From Ascoidea rubescens DSM 1968 (taxonomy: Eukaryota; Ascomycota; Saccharomycetes; Ascoideales; Ascoideaceae), in contig NW_017962922.1 in NCBI RefSeq assembly GCF_001661345.1, positions 288,245 through 352,244 of the forward strand: a DNA stretch of 64,000 bases. The letters run 5' to 3'. Position 1 is the first letter of the stretch; every line of letters starts with the position of its first letter. The position numbers and the translations under genes are program-made. Under the pieces are notes generated by a model. It did not search any database. It saw only the letters and a program-made list of their open reading frames with translations, and was not told where the DNA came from. Shown in pieces: positions 41,931 to 53,502 of the stretch.

Positions 41931-42531
41931 ATCGGGAGGTAATAAAATCTATAAAGAAAAATTAAGATAAATTAAAAGACTACAAATGGAAGTTGATGAT
42001 ATTTCGAATTTTTTTTAGTATAAAAAACCAAAAAAGATGGTTCAAAAAAATCATTAAAACGCTAGACAAGTTGAAAAGCTATTTGAAATCAAAAACGGAG
42101 TATAGTTAAATTTATAATTTAGCATGTTGATAATATCAATCTTTAAAAAAAGTAAATCCAGTTTTGTTCTTATTTGACAGTGAGTATATTTATTATTATA
42201 TCTGAGCAATTGCTAAAGTTACAAAACCAATATAGCTTTTATCAGTGGTGAAAATCAGAATTTTTAGCACTACAGAAAATGCCTTCAATGTTTTTATGCA
42301 ATTGTTTATTAGAATGATCACTTATTTGTAATGAAATTGTGTTGGCTAAACTTTCTCAATATAAGCCATATTTCATATATATCTTTTCAGCGCTTCATAG
42401 CAATAAAATTGATTTTTAGAAGAATATGTAGTTGCTGTAGGATTATAATAATCAAAAGTTTATATTTATTATGTCAATATCTTTCCAATAACAACAGAAG
42501 CATCAAAGTCTGTAAGTGCACATTTAACTTG
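41931..42531. other. Spacer between F-box/LRR units 2 and 3
   Basis: Contains GAGTATAGTTAAATTTATAA (about 42101-42120), shared nearly exactly with 44872-44891 after unit 3, and the second 3' flank copy. Confidence 0.5.
42162..42365 (+). repeat. 3' flank of F-box/LRR unit, copy B
   Basis: Second copy of the flank described at 39524-39745, diverged by many substitutions and small indels but collinear. Confidence 0.75.
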
Positions 42532-43319
42532 TGTTATCTGCTAACAAATTTAAAGAAGTTAATACTATCACATAACAAAATCTCAAAAATAGAAAATCTA
42601 GATAAATTAATCAATTTTGAATATTTGAATTTATCATAGAGAATTTAGATACATTAATAAATTTAAAAGAATTAATACTATCAGATACTAACATTCCAAA
42701 AATAGAAAATCTAGAAGAATTGGTCAATTTAGTATATTTAGACTTATAATATAATTGGAAGATTGAGAAGACTAAAAGTTTAGATGCATTGGTAAATTTA
42801 AAATCTATAAAATTATCATTTAATAAAATCGGAATCACTGAAAATTCAAATAGATCAATTATTTTTACAAATGTTGCAAGAGATAAGAATTGTATCAATA
42901 ATTATGATGGATTATAGAAATCAACTACATTGAATAACGCAAATCTTTGTAAGAATTGTTTCAATATAACTCTGAATTTTTCAAACTTGGGTTATTTAAC
43001 TACATCAGCATTCATGGACAGTAAAATTTACAAAATTATAAATATGTCGAAACTAACAAAACTCAAAAGTTCCATTGATGCAGATTATGCTACAATCATG
43101 TCAATTATATTCATCATATCACTGATATTATTAATAACAATAACAATAATAGTAAGGAACAGATTATCACAGTTGAAAGATAATAAACAACATCCTGATA
43201 ATAGCTGCAAGACTAGTATAATATATTTCTTGTGTCAAAAAATGAGCACAAAAATTACCAAAAATGACAGCGTCTTGGCAAACCTAAAAAAAGAAGTTTT
43301 TCCGAAACCGCAAAATTGA
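42532..43319 (+). pseudogene. LRR-gene remnant, unit 3
   Basis: NLKKLILSHNKISKIENLDKLINFEYLNLS ends at a stop near 42637. The repeats resume in another frame as ENLDTLINLKELILSDTNIPKIENLEELVNLVYLDL, then TAA, a tryptophan-containing repeat, KSLDALVNLKSIKLSFNKIG, and TAG near 42915. Past that an open frame runs to 43319 with a hydrophobic stretch (TIMSIIFIISLILLITITIIV) that could be a membrane helix. One frameshift and two stops are visible in the LRR part. The F-box end was not recognised. Confidence 0.72.
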
Positions 43320-43393
43320 CCCAGTTGCAAATTCTGCTTTTCTCATAGCAACACAAACCTTCACTGGTGTTGTTTCCTCTTCAACTGCTTTTG

Positions 43394-44640
43394 ATGGTTT
43401 TCGATAGATTGATAATAGCATTAGACATTAACTGTAGTTTACTTCAGTCTGACAACATTATTCTGAAAATGAATCCAATTGAATTATCAACGTTATATTG
43501 CGAAAAGTATGAGGTACTATTAAATAAAACAAAAGAAAAACTCCAATATAGTGACATAGCAAAATTCTTTAAAGAAAACTTGAGAATGCTTAATATACTT
43601 TATTTATTTTTCTTACTTCCACCAATGAACTTTAAAACAAAAGACAATGGTAATCGAATTCAAGAACTGTCGTCCAAATCAGCATCAACATCAGCATCAA
43701 CATCAAAAATAACAACCAGTATCCCGACAAAAAAATAAGTTTACGTAAACAATTCCTCAAATTATACTGGCAAAAATATCGTCGGAACTAAAAGATGACT
43801 ATTTCATCAATTGCCTAGACAGGTTTCAACCTCAGTGTGAAATCAATGAAAACATTAGGGAAGATTTAAAATATATTATCGGTACTGTAAATTTGTAAAT
43901 AAAATCAAAATATATCGAATATAAAGAAATACAAGAAACAGAGTATCAGGAAGCGTTCCAGAATCATGTACTTAACCCGATTTGCTTAATCCTTCAACTA
44001 ATTTTTAAATTAGACGTATACACGTCAAGCCAAAAATCAATTCAAATGACATTAAAAATTAATAATGAAGAACAAAAACTCTATGTCATCTCTGATTTAT
44101 CGGTCTTCAAAAATAAAAAATTATTCATACCAATAGAAATCAAAAAATTTAATATAGAATCAATGGTTAAAGAATTTATTGAAACACATACCCGAAAAGT
44201 TCATTCAGCTATCAAATTTCTGAAATATGATAAGGTGGCAACCAACAACAAGTTTGGTGTTTTTTTAATCAAATTTTATCTTCCATGATCATTTGGCGCT
44301 GCCCAAAAGGGATAATTACTGATTTTTTCACAACCTTATTAATACAAATAAATTCAAAGCATTTGAACAGCATTAAGCATGATTCTCTGTTGATTCGAAA
44401 CCAATTCCAATAAACTATAAACTTATCAATTACAAAGATTTTAAATTTAAAATGTGTAACATGATATTTTCGTTTATATACAAAGATATCGAAGACAGCC
44501 AAGATGATTCAATCAAGAAACAACAAGAAATGGAACAATTATATAATATTATTAAATATGACGATAAATGTATTCTTGAAAGCTGACGGACAAACTGTGG
44601 AAAACTATTATAGAAAATTCTCTTCAATTTACTACAAAGC
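43394..44640 (+). pseudogene. Broken gene with a PD-(D/E)XK-like motif
   Basis: Open frame 43394-43738 (MVFDRLIIALDINCSLLQ... ending in a Ser/Thr/Ala run) is followed in another frame by ILAKISSELKDDYFINCLDRFQP...IIGTVNL, an in-frame TAA (about 43896-43898), and then IKSKYIEYKEIQETEYQEAF...VLNPICLILQLIFKL and LKINNEEQKLYVISDLSVFKNKKLFIPIEIKKFN. D (codon at 44094) followed 13 residues later by E-I-K (44136-44144) fits the D...ExK core of PD-(D/E)XK nucleases. After about 44285 the frame is broken again. The apparent protein may belong to the nuclease-like N-terminal families found beside fungal protein-kinase-like genes, but that is a guess. It lies inside the third array unit, where unit 2 has nothing comparable. 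Confidence 0.55.
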
Positions 44641-45316
44641 TACAAAGACTTTAGTGTAATATTCAAAAAATCTGAAATCCGACGTTGATTTGAAGTTTTC
44701 CAACTTCTTTGGTTCAAAATGTTTGTTTCCTAATTTTTGACTTCTCAATTATTCATTTCTTCATCTTTTTTTCACATTTGATTATAGGCATTTAGTATTT
44801 GTGCTTGGTGTTCTTTTTTTTTCTTTAGAAAAAAACTATATCAGTTGAAATGTTGCTTAAAATCAAAGTTGAAGTATAGTTAAATTTATAACTTAATTAT
44901 ATTTACTAATTCTGATTTGAAAAACAATACACTTATTTTTATTTTTATTTGACTGTGTGTATGTTTATTACTAAAATAAAAAAATTATTTAACTTAATAC
45001 AATATTTATGAAAAGTGATTTTGATTATTAAGGGTGATTTTTTATAATTTTGATTAGTGGAATTGGTATCGATAGAGAAACTGAATGATAGTAGTAATTA
45101 TTTATAAGATAATAGGATAGTAAACAACTATCTATTTGTATTGCTTTACAACTGGATGGGCTAGTAATTCATTCACTTTATTGCTATGCTCTTATAGCAA
45201 TGTGATAGGTATTTTGGACATAGTTTACCTGTTTAGCTTTGAAGTATTGATTTCATAGTAAAAGGCTAATTTTCAGGTTAAAACAACTCAACTGGACATT
45301 ATTTTGATTATGGATT
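44641..45316. other. Spacer after the PD-(D/E)XK remnant
   Basis: Contains the third, shorter copy of the array flank (44872-44985: GAAGTATAGTTAAATTTATAA, TTTTTATTTGACTGTGTGTATG). No gene. Confidence 0.45.
44872..44985 (+). repeat. 3' flank of F-box/LRR unit, copy C (partial)
   Basis: AAGTATAGTTAAATTTATAA and TTTATTTGACTGTGTGTATGTTTATTA align with 42102-42200. Only the first part of the flank is recognisable. Confidence 0.6.
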
Positions 45317-45826
45317 GTTTATGTTGCACGAGGTGTGGCCGGAAAACACAATCCGAGCTCGGACGTTCGTGAAGCCACTATAGTCCGTTGCCCAAACCAA
45401 ATACACAAGACTTAACCACTTATGAAACGAAAATTGTGTTTCCGCAAAAAACATTTAATTCACAAATACGTTGATGAAGACTGCAATCCAAATAATATAA
45501 ATATGATCACTAAATAGCTAGATAGAAATAAAATAAANCAAGAGGAAAAGGAAAGAGAAGTCTACTAAGTCATGAGCACTAGAAGAAATCTCTATCCTTC
45601 CTTCGACGACTGTCAAAATCAGCATTCATGTCAAGAACGCTGATAGTGAAAACGAAGAGGAACTTGATACTTCACCAAACGCTTCCAACATTAATGAATT
45701 AAATCAAAAAATTGAGTTGATTGAATCGAACGTTGCATCCGGATTTAATCGACTAGAACGAATTCTAGAGTGTATTAACTCGTAACGAACGGCCGGAAGT
45801 TAGTTATTCAAGGTCACAACAGTTTA
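45317..45826. mobile_element. Solo LTR of a retrotransposon with 5-bp target-site duplication
   Basis: The segment 45322-45821 (500 bp) starts TGTTG and ends CAACA, the terminal inverted pentamer of Ty-type LTRs. It is bracketed by the identical pentamer GTTTA (45317-45321 and 45822-45826), a target-site duplication of the length made by these elements. No internal retrotransposon region follows on either side, so it is a solo LTR, the usual product of LTR-LTR recombination. Its GC content is higher than the flanks, and it contains the perfect palindrome TCCGAGCTCGGA and an ambiguous base (N at 45538). A frame of about 69 codons without ATG (45575-45785, EEISILPSTTVKISIHVKN...ERILECINS) is readable inside; its meaning is unclear. 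Superfamily is not assigned. Confidence 0.85.
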
Positions 45827-48800
45827 ATTGCAGTATTTTAATGAAGTTTGGAATAAGGGCAGTTTCGCAACCGTATACGTAAGTTCGTAAGTTCGTAATA
45901 TCTGTTGAAGTCTCCACAGCTCAAATAAATGCGTATGATAATGTATAATATGCATCAATTCGCGTAATAAGACATTACCACGCATGTATTTGCCTTTTTA
46001 ACTCAAAATTGCTCTGTTTTATTCTTTGGCTGAGATTATATTTATATCCAAAGTGTTTAAAATGCTTCAAGATACTCAGGATGCTTAGGATAGTCAAGAA
46101 ATCCAAGTCACTAAAGCTGTTATGAATTACATTTGCAGTGCTAACACTATTGGTATTGGTCACCAAAGCATTGATATCAATCAGGATTCTGAACATGTAG
46201 AGGAGAGCAATTTTAGCTATATTGAATTCCTGAAACTAAAACACTTGAACAACCATCTCTTCACCATCATTTGATTAATATAATGGATGAAGAAAAACTG
46301 ATTTTCTTGAAATTCAACATTCTCAACTTGCAAAACTTGGAACTGAATTATCAGGTTCATTTACCAAAGACTGGTTTTAATTTCTACAGTATTACTCACG
46401 ATTTACTTTTGGGCCAATGTACTGTGATAATTGTTTTACTATTTATAAAAATATTATCCTCGAGTAATGAAAGAAAACAGCAACAAACACACATTAGTAC
46501 TCGATCAATTATACTGTTTAATCTGCTGTCTACTAACAATATGATCATATGCAATCATAGGAGAGAGTGATTGAATAAAATAAGGAATCTTTCCATTATT
46601 ATATTGACAAGATGAAAGAACCCAGCTACATAGACTGATGTCAGTAAAATTTTTACAATATATACGCGGATAATAGAAAAGAAAAATAAAATTGAAAAGT
46701 AATATCAGAATCAGAATCATAAAATAATCATAAAATAAAAACGAGATATATCAAAAAAGTTTAATATTAGATGTTTCTTTTCAAAAATATTTTTATTTTT
46801 TGTTTTGTATAAAATTTACTCCTATGTTGGTTGAATTATGTATTGGAATAATTTTTGAATATAATTACTGGATATAATTTTATTTAAAAATTGTCAATAT
46901 TTTTTAATTTTTTTATGTTCTTGATGTTTTATGATGATTTACTTTTTATCTGATATTTTTTTGGTTTTAAAAGAAACACCAATAGTTTATATTATCAGCT
47001 ATACTAAAATTATAAAATGCTTATAAGCACATTCTGGGATGATAAATTAACAGCAGTTGAAATTTTTTTAGATATTATTTAAGACTATTAAATGTATTTA
47101 TGACTGAAAAAAATTCTAAAGCTAAGAATAAATATAATTCAAAGATAAATTGAATGAAAAAATGATATTCATTGAAAACATCAGAAAATCAATCCTATGA
47201 ATAGCAAAAATTGCAGTTTGATCATTAAGAATTTTATTCAAATTTGTGTTAGATAATGTTAATGGAAATCCCGATTTCAAAAACAGAGTTATAATATATT
47301 TGAGAAAGCAAAAGCTAAGAAAAATTGTTAATGGGTAGTTTTGATTGAGCCTCAAATATCTGGTAGAGACTAATGGGTATAGTCTGTTGTGTATCGTGAA
47401 TAATATTGCTTTGTCAATGTGAATTTGAATTATTAATGAGGATTTTTAACTCGTTGTTAATGTTCTGTGGTTATCAGAATTGATTTATTTTTATCATAAT
47501 TATCAAGTTTTTCTATTATTTTTTTTTATTTGCGCATCACTAGATTAATTTTTTTTATTGATTGATTTTCTTTAGCAGATTTTCAATTATACAATATAAA
47601 TCTATTTAATGGAGTGAATAAGAAAGAAATTTAAACTTTACTAGATCAGAAGCCTAAAAATTCCAAAAACCGTTGGTTAGTAGAGAGACAAGTTTGTTTC
47701 GAATATAACAATCTTATATGGAAAGTTAGAAATTGGGATATTAATGGGTGTTTTCAAAAAAAAAAACTCTTCTGTTAAAGATATTTACTAAAAAAATATA
47801 ACGAGAGAACTGGATATAATTGAAACTTCTAAAACTGGTTTTTATTGGAAATTTAATTTATTAATAGAAATGGAAAGTGAAAAAAAAAAAAATATTTGAA
47901 ACAGTCAATTATATTTCAAATTCTAATATTTTCATAACGATGATTATGATCCACCTAGTTTTGAGGTCTAATCAAGAAAAAATTGCGTATTTACTTTATA
48001 AATTCAGATTCAAAAAATTAATTTGAATTAAAGATCAGGTATTTTATTGGTATAAAATATGTTTAAATAATAACTTTAACTTCTTTTGAGGTTCTTAATT
48101 TCAATTTTAAACAATCGGTATTGGTAATTCTATTATTTATTATAAAAACATTCATGGAAAACAATTCGAATGAAAATTAGCTGTTTTATAATTAGAGTGC
48201 AATTGTCATTGACTCGAGGTTTATAGCAATACCAATGGGTTTTTTTATTTCAAAATTTTACTGCTTTTATTTGAAAGAATTTTCAATGAAGTTTATTAAT
48301 GAAGAGAATTTTAAAAGTATTTTTTTTTCAGAGAGAAAAATAAAACAATATTTCTGCATTTACAAGGTGATAATATTAAAGGGATAAGTCTCTAGAAACC
48401 TAGCCAGTTTTTATAGGCAGTTTTTAATGGTAATAACGATAAATGAGCTGACAACTTTAATGTTTGTGATTTGATGTTAAAATCGTTCAGCATATCAAAG
48501 GCATATCAAGGGAATTTTATATTTCTTCAAAAGATTTTTATTAAATTACTAATTCTATGAAGCATAAAAGCTTTTTGTGTTTAATGATCCTTTTAAAATT
48601 GGCAAAATCAAATATTAGTTTTTTAATTTTTTGTGGGAAATGGTTTGCTTTATGATGTAAAACATTGTAACCTATGTCCAGGTATTTAAAAACAATAAAA
48701 TAATCTAAAAGAAGATTATTTGAAAATTTATGTTTTGATTCAATTGATTTATGATCAACTTATTAGTTTTGAAGTTTTTCAGTCTATCAAATTAATGAGT

Positions 48801-50428
48801 ATTTTTTGTTTATTTCATCACACATTATTAATTGTGAAAGAAAGACATGGAATCAAATTAGCTTTAAATTTCCAAGAAAACACCTTTTTAAGTTTGTTTC
48901 TAGTGTGTTTTACAATGAAATCGATCAGCAGGCTATCAAAATAATACGAAGAATGGGAAAATATAATTAATAAAATTTTTATTACTTTGGATAGGAATAT
49001 GATGAGAAAAAACATCAGATATTTTTAAACTCTTTTCAATATATTAATATATTAGTTTAAAGCAGCATAATAAAGAGCTCCATTGAGTTTTTTGTGGAAT
49101 TCACATATAATTTTGAAAGCTTGTTGATTTTGGACTTTAACAACTATTCTTATTTTTTTGAAGATGAAGTTGTTTTCTCATAAGCAAAAAGTGTTAATAA
49201 TTTGATAATAACAAAAATTAAGATTTTGCAATTTCTTTTTGGTCTCAGTGATCTTTATCTAAGAATAAAGTAGTTATTAGTATTACAAAAAATCATCTTA
49301 TAATCATAAACACTATTTTGGCATTATACTAATTATAAAGTACAAAATAAATAAAAACACTATTTCTTGAATTGCTTTTGGAGAATAGTTTATTTTTCTA
49401 AAATAATTTTATTTTTGATTTTATTGTTGGTATTGTTTTTCAGGTGATTGTCAATATTCTCGACATGATATTTGCCTTTTCGATAATGTTTTTTCCGGAA
49501 AATATTTCCAAAGAATTTTCCAATTCGGTTTTTACTGGTTTTCATTTCAGTTATACTCGAAAAAATCTTCTTATAGTTGGTGTATTTGAATATCAGTTAT
49601 GCTGATTGCGCTGGATTGGGTTCAAGTGGTATTCTATCCAAGTCTCAATCAGCAAGCATCGCTCCTGAGCCAACCTATCAAGTATGGAACTGCCTGCTGC
49701 CTTATCCATTGCTTGGAAAAATACAGTCAGGAGTAATTGCAGCAACACAATAAAGTGCCTGGTGAATTGGAAACTCTGCAAAACGTCAAAGCATTGGCTT
49801 TCCAACACATTGTGGAACTTACTTGGAGGAATTTCTCAATGTTGTTACTGATTATCGATATTATATCGGTATACCCTAAGATAACAGAACCGCTGCGGTG
49901 GAACCTAAATGCACTCGACCCACATAGCTGGTCGGAAAGATTACCACTAACATCTCCATTCTCTGATGAAATAAGGCCCATCATTGATTTGTTATATTTC
50001 ACGTCGTTTGAATTCCTTCACCCAGTCACTTTCCTTAGAAAGTTCTATTAAGCCCAAGACTCTTGGTATTAAAGCACTGGGAAAATGAAGTTAGAACTGG
50101 ATATTTGCACAGAAAGAAAAGATGTGCTGTTTGGGCTGCAGCTGGAACTAAGAGTATCTTTTATATATATAAAGATCTCAGCTTTTTTTTCCTTTTTGTC
50201 TATTTCCATATACTATCATATTAACCACTTAACTTATTAACCATAGGGATAATAGATTCTGTCTTTATCTTTTAGTCATTCTTTTAAAACCCAACTTCTT
50301 ACTCTCCTTTAAACAACCCTCTCCAACCTTTTTAAATACTCATTATACACTCTTGAAAACTAACAAAAACAAGAAAACAAGAACAATTTGCTCACAAGTT
50401 ATAGATTATTTGCTAAATCTTAGAAAAA
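45827..50428. other. 4.6-kb gene-poor AT-rich region
   Basis: No intact gene supported. Short readable fragments occur at about 46083-46257 and 46283-46570 (MDEEKLIFLKFNILNLQNLEL...), both without domain. 46600-49500 is very AT-rich with only short open frames. 49590-50051 is distinctly less AT-rich and open for 105 codons from a TTG. 50160-50428 is the T-rich promoter of the CBM1 gene, with TATATATATAAAG at about 50163-50175. Confidence 0.45.
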
Positions 50429-51289
50429 ATGCTCTTCCTGCTCACTTTATTTTTAAGTTTTATTTCTGTTATTTTTGCCTACACAAATTCTTCATCCTCT
50501 GAAACTTCCTCTGATACCTGTGCTTCCCTTTACTATCAATGTGGTGGGCTTAATTGGGAAGGCTCAACTTGTTGCTCTATTGGAACATGTGTAAAACACA
50601 ATGACTACTACTGGCAATGTCAAGAAGATGATGCCACTTTGACCTCAACCTATATTGAATCCGATTATTCCATCAATTTTAATGAAACAGATGCTGATAG
50701 TGATTCAAGTTCCGAAACTGGGTATGATTACGAGTATGGCTTTCATGTTTACACTAATTCTACCGGAAGTTATACCAATGGGTCATCAAGTGCAACTACT
50801 GCTGATGTAATCTCAACCACTGCTGATGTAATTTCAACAAGTCCAGAAAATGATAACTGTGTTGGTCTTGACTATCAATGTGGTGGAATTGGTTGGGCTG
50901 GGCCAACCTGTTGCTCAGTTGGAACATGCGTAGAATCAAATGAGCACTATTGGAAATGTTCTGGTGATGAAACAATTTCATCACTGACAACTACTTTAGA
51001 AGATGAAGAGGATTATGTTACAGTTTATATTAAGAAATTTGTAACCATTACAACAGATGTTTACACTACTCTTTCAATAGATGCTGAAGGATCCACATCA
51101 GAACTCGCCTATACTTCAACAAATAAAATTACAATGACATTAACAACATCAATTCGTGGTAACAATACAGTCACATCTAGTTATAATAACTATCCTCCAG
51201 TTGCAACATCCAATTCTTATTATGAATCAAGTCTTGATGGTGTTTCTGCTACAAACAACAATAGCACTTATGTCACAACAGCTTACTAG
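50429..51289 (+). CDS. Secreted protein with two CBM1 cellulose-binding modules
   Basis: 286 residues. A signal peptide ([17 protein letters not shown]) covers residues 1-17. Two fungal-type cellulose-binding modules follow: [18 protein letters not shown]...GTCV...YYWQC (about 31-64) and [18 protein letters not shown]...GTCV...HYWKC (about 147-180). Each has six cysteines, QCGG and aromatic residues at the binding-face positions. The rest is Ser/Thr/Asn-rich, likely heavily O-mannosylated, with a short duplication TTADVIST. There is no catalytic domain and no clear C-terminal GPI tail. CBM1 modules bind crystalline cellulose or chitin-like polymers. They are common in filamentous fungi and rare in budding yeasts, so a role in surface attachment to plant material is inferred. 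The start codon has an A-rich context. Confidence 0.9.
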   Translation: MLFLLTLFLSFISVIFAYTNSSSSETSSDTCASLYYQCGGLNWEGSTCCSIGTCVKHNDYYWQCQEDDATLTSTYIESDYSINFNETDADSDSSSETGYDYEYGFHVYTNSTGSYTNGSSSATTADVISTTADVISTSPENDNCVGLDYQCGGIGWAGPTCCSVGTCVESNEHYWKCSGDETISSLTTTLEDEEDYVTVYIKKFVTITTDVYTTLSIDAEGSTSELAYTSTNKITMTLTTSIRGNNTVTSSYNNYPPVATSNSYYESSLDGVSATNNNSTYVTTAY

Positions 51290-53172
51290 TTATTCCAAAT
51301 TAAAAAAAAACAAAAAAAACTCAATCAAGATAAATTCTGTTTTAGTTTTAAATATTTATAGATTATTAAATTCATCAAATTATTAATCGAACATTTTAAA
51401 TATTCAAAATTGTAATCTATAAACTGTTCATGATAATCATTGTATTTTTGTGGTTTTTGTGATTTTTTTTTTTTGTGATTGATTTCATTCAAATTAAACT
51501 TCCAGTTTTCAAACTAAAATTTGGAATTTTGACTTGAAACGATTGCAAGGCATAATTTCTTTAAGATCGCTTTAAGAACCATCAATTGGATTGGAATTGT
51601 AGATGAAATTAAAAATAAAAACAAACAAGACTGTATTTCATTAGTATTTTTAATAAAAAGCTGGTCATTGTGAAAGAGAATACAGATTTATTTTAAAATC
51701 CATATGAAAACCTGTAGTTGATATACAATTATTCAACTTTTAGTTTTTTCTTTTGTTTTGACCAGTTACGTAATATATCTGCAATATTCTATTTATTTAT
51801 TCATTCGTTCATTCATTCCGAATCAGTTGTTTTATCAAAACACTAAATGGTGATAATCAAAAATCAAATAATTTTATTGTTACAAATTTATTTTTTCTCA
51901 TTGATTTAATACCCTGCATTTTAAGATAATAGTAACAATGCACAAACTGCTTGATCTTTAAGACCTGGACCATAATATGACGCTTTTCCTACGTATTAAA
52001 TATGATTGGAATATATTAATGATAAAATCCAAAATGAGTAACTGAGTAGTAAAGTGAATTACTGTTACTTTTACTTTTTATATAAGAAAAATTCGTCAAT
52101 TGAATTGCTGATAACAAAATTAAGTTTTTGCTACAGTTATAAAGACTGTTTCCATTTCTTTTTTGTTTTTTTAAAATAGACTTGAGTTTGAGGATATTTT
52201 TAGATTTTAATTAAAGAAAATCTAGACATGGTTAAATTTATCATTGAAATGTTATTGGGATATTATTTTTATAGTAAAATGTTAAAATGATCACTAGTTG
52301 GTGATTATCGATGATTATCGATGTTGTTCTTTTTAGTTTTTACAAGCTTTTGGATCATATTAGATAAATCTAGGTATTCCTTTGGGTTCTTTCAAGAATA
52401 TAATAGAAATGAAGTCAAAAGTAAATTATTTGATGAAATAACTATTAGATTTTATGTTATAGAAATCTTTAGCTATAAATATGGTTACAATGTGAATAAT
52501 TTCTATATATAGATGGTATATCTTTTGAAGTATGATTGTTTTTGGTTTTTTTGGTTTTTGAACTTTTTAAATTCAATATATATACAGTGGTAATCATATG
52601 ATAAAAATAGAAAAATATAAGTAGTCAAATGTTTAAAATGAGGTCAGTTGAAACGAGGTTAATTCAATTAAAATTGAGCAAGAAGTTATATAATTGCCAA
52701 ATTTGAATGGAATAAAAATGCAAGATAAATTAGTCAAAATAATAAAAAAGTTGTATTCAAAGTGGATTATGCAATATAGATAATTGAATTGAGCAATACA
52801 ACTAGATTATAATATCATGGTAGTTCTTTTTGTTTTTCAAGATATAGGTTATAAACCTCTTAAAACTGTCCAGTAAACTATTGTGATATTGCATCTGGTT
52901 CTTTTTTACATATTGCTGATAGTGAGCTACCGAAAAATAGGGCAGAGATCCCAAAAAATAAGACAGGGTCACCCTGTTAATAAGCACGTGGTTTGAATGA
53001 CTAATAAAAGGATGTGCCGTTTGCAAAAACTATCACTTGTTTGAAATAGAAAAAAATGCACAAATCCCTGTGCCGCTCGATCTCAAAAGGATATCACATT
53101 GTGAACACCCTATTTTTTTGAAACACGACATGGCCCATTTTGTGAGCACTTTAGCAAATCTCACAGACTCAA
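51290..53172. other. Intergenic, 1.9 kb
   Basis: No gene found. AT-rich. The 10-base GATTATCGAT repeat lies at about 52303-52322. CACGTG (52985-52990) lies in a segment that resembles 53700-53750. Confidence 0.4.
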
Positions 53173-53502
53173 ATGTTCGACACTATCGTCACGGAAATAT
53201 TTTGCACTGTGATTAAGCTGGTATTCTCTTCGTTATATGAAATTTTCAAAGTCTGGAATATTTTGAGCGTCTTTTACTGTTCTGTGTGTAAAACGGGAGA
53301 AAGCTTTTTTAGTTTTTGCTGTTCAAGTTGTAAGGCAAAAATGGCTGTTATCTGGTGTATTTTATTGGTGTGTTGGGTATTTTTTGTACTGCTTAATCAG
53401 ATAAGGAAAGAAGACTTTCGTTTGGAATCATCAATAAATATCTCACGATGTTATGAGGATATGAAAGCACCTGTGTTTACCGGTATTTACCAGTACTATT
53501 GA
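53173..53502 (+). CDS. Hypothetical Cys-rich small membrane protein
   Basis: 109 residues from an ATG. It has a hydrophobic first third (TEIFCTVIKLVFSSLYEIFKVW), a Cys cluster (FYCSVCKTGESFFSFCCSSCKAK) and one clear membrane helix (MAVIWCILLVCWVFFVLL), then a short polar tail. I recognise no family. Base composition is slightly richer than the flanks, which supports coding, but there is no homology argument. It could be a chance open frame. Confidence 0.3.
   Translation: MFDTIVTEIFCTVIKLVFSSLYEIFKVWNILSVFYCSVCKTGESFFSFCCSSCKAKMAVIWCILLVCWVFFVLLNQIRKEDFRLESSINISRCYEDMKAPVFTGIYQYY

Noticed and set aside
46083-46570. Readable fragments after the solo LTR
   Set aside because: Two short stretches without stops but with no LRR, nuclease or retrotransposon motif; kept only as part of the intergenic description.
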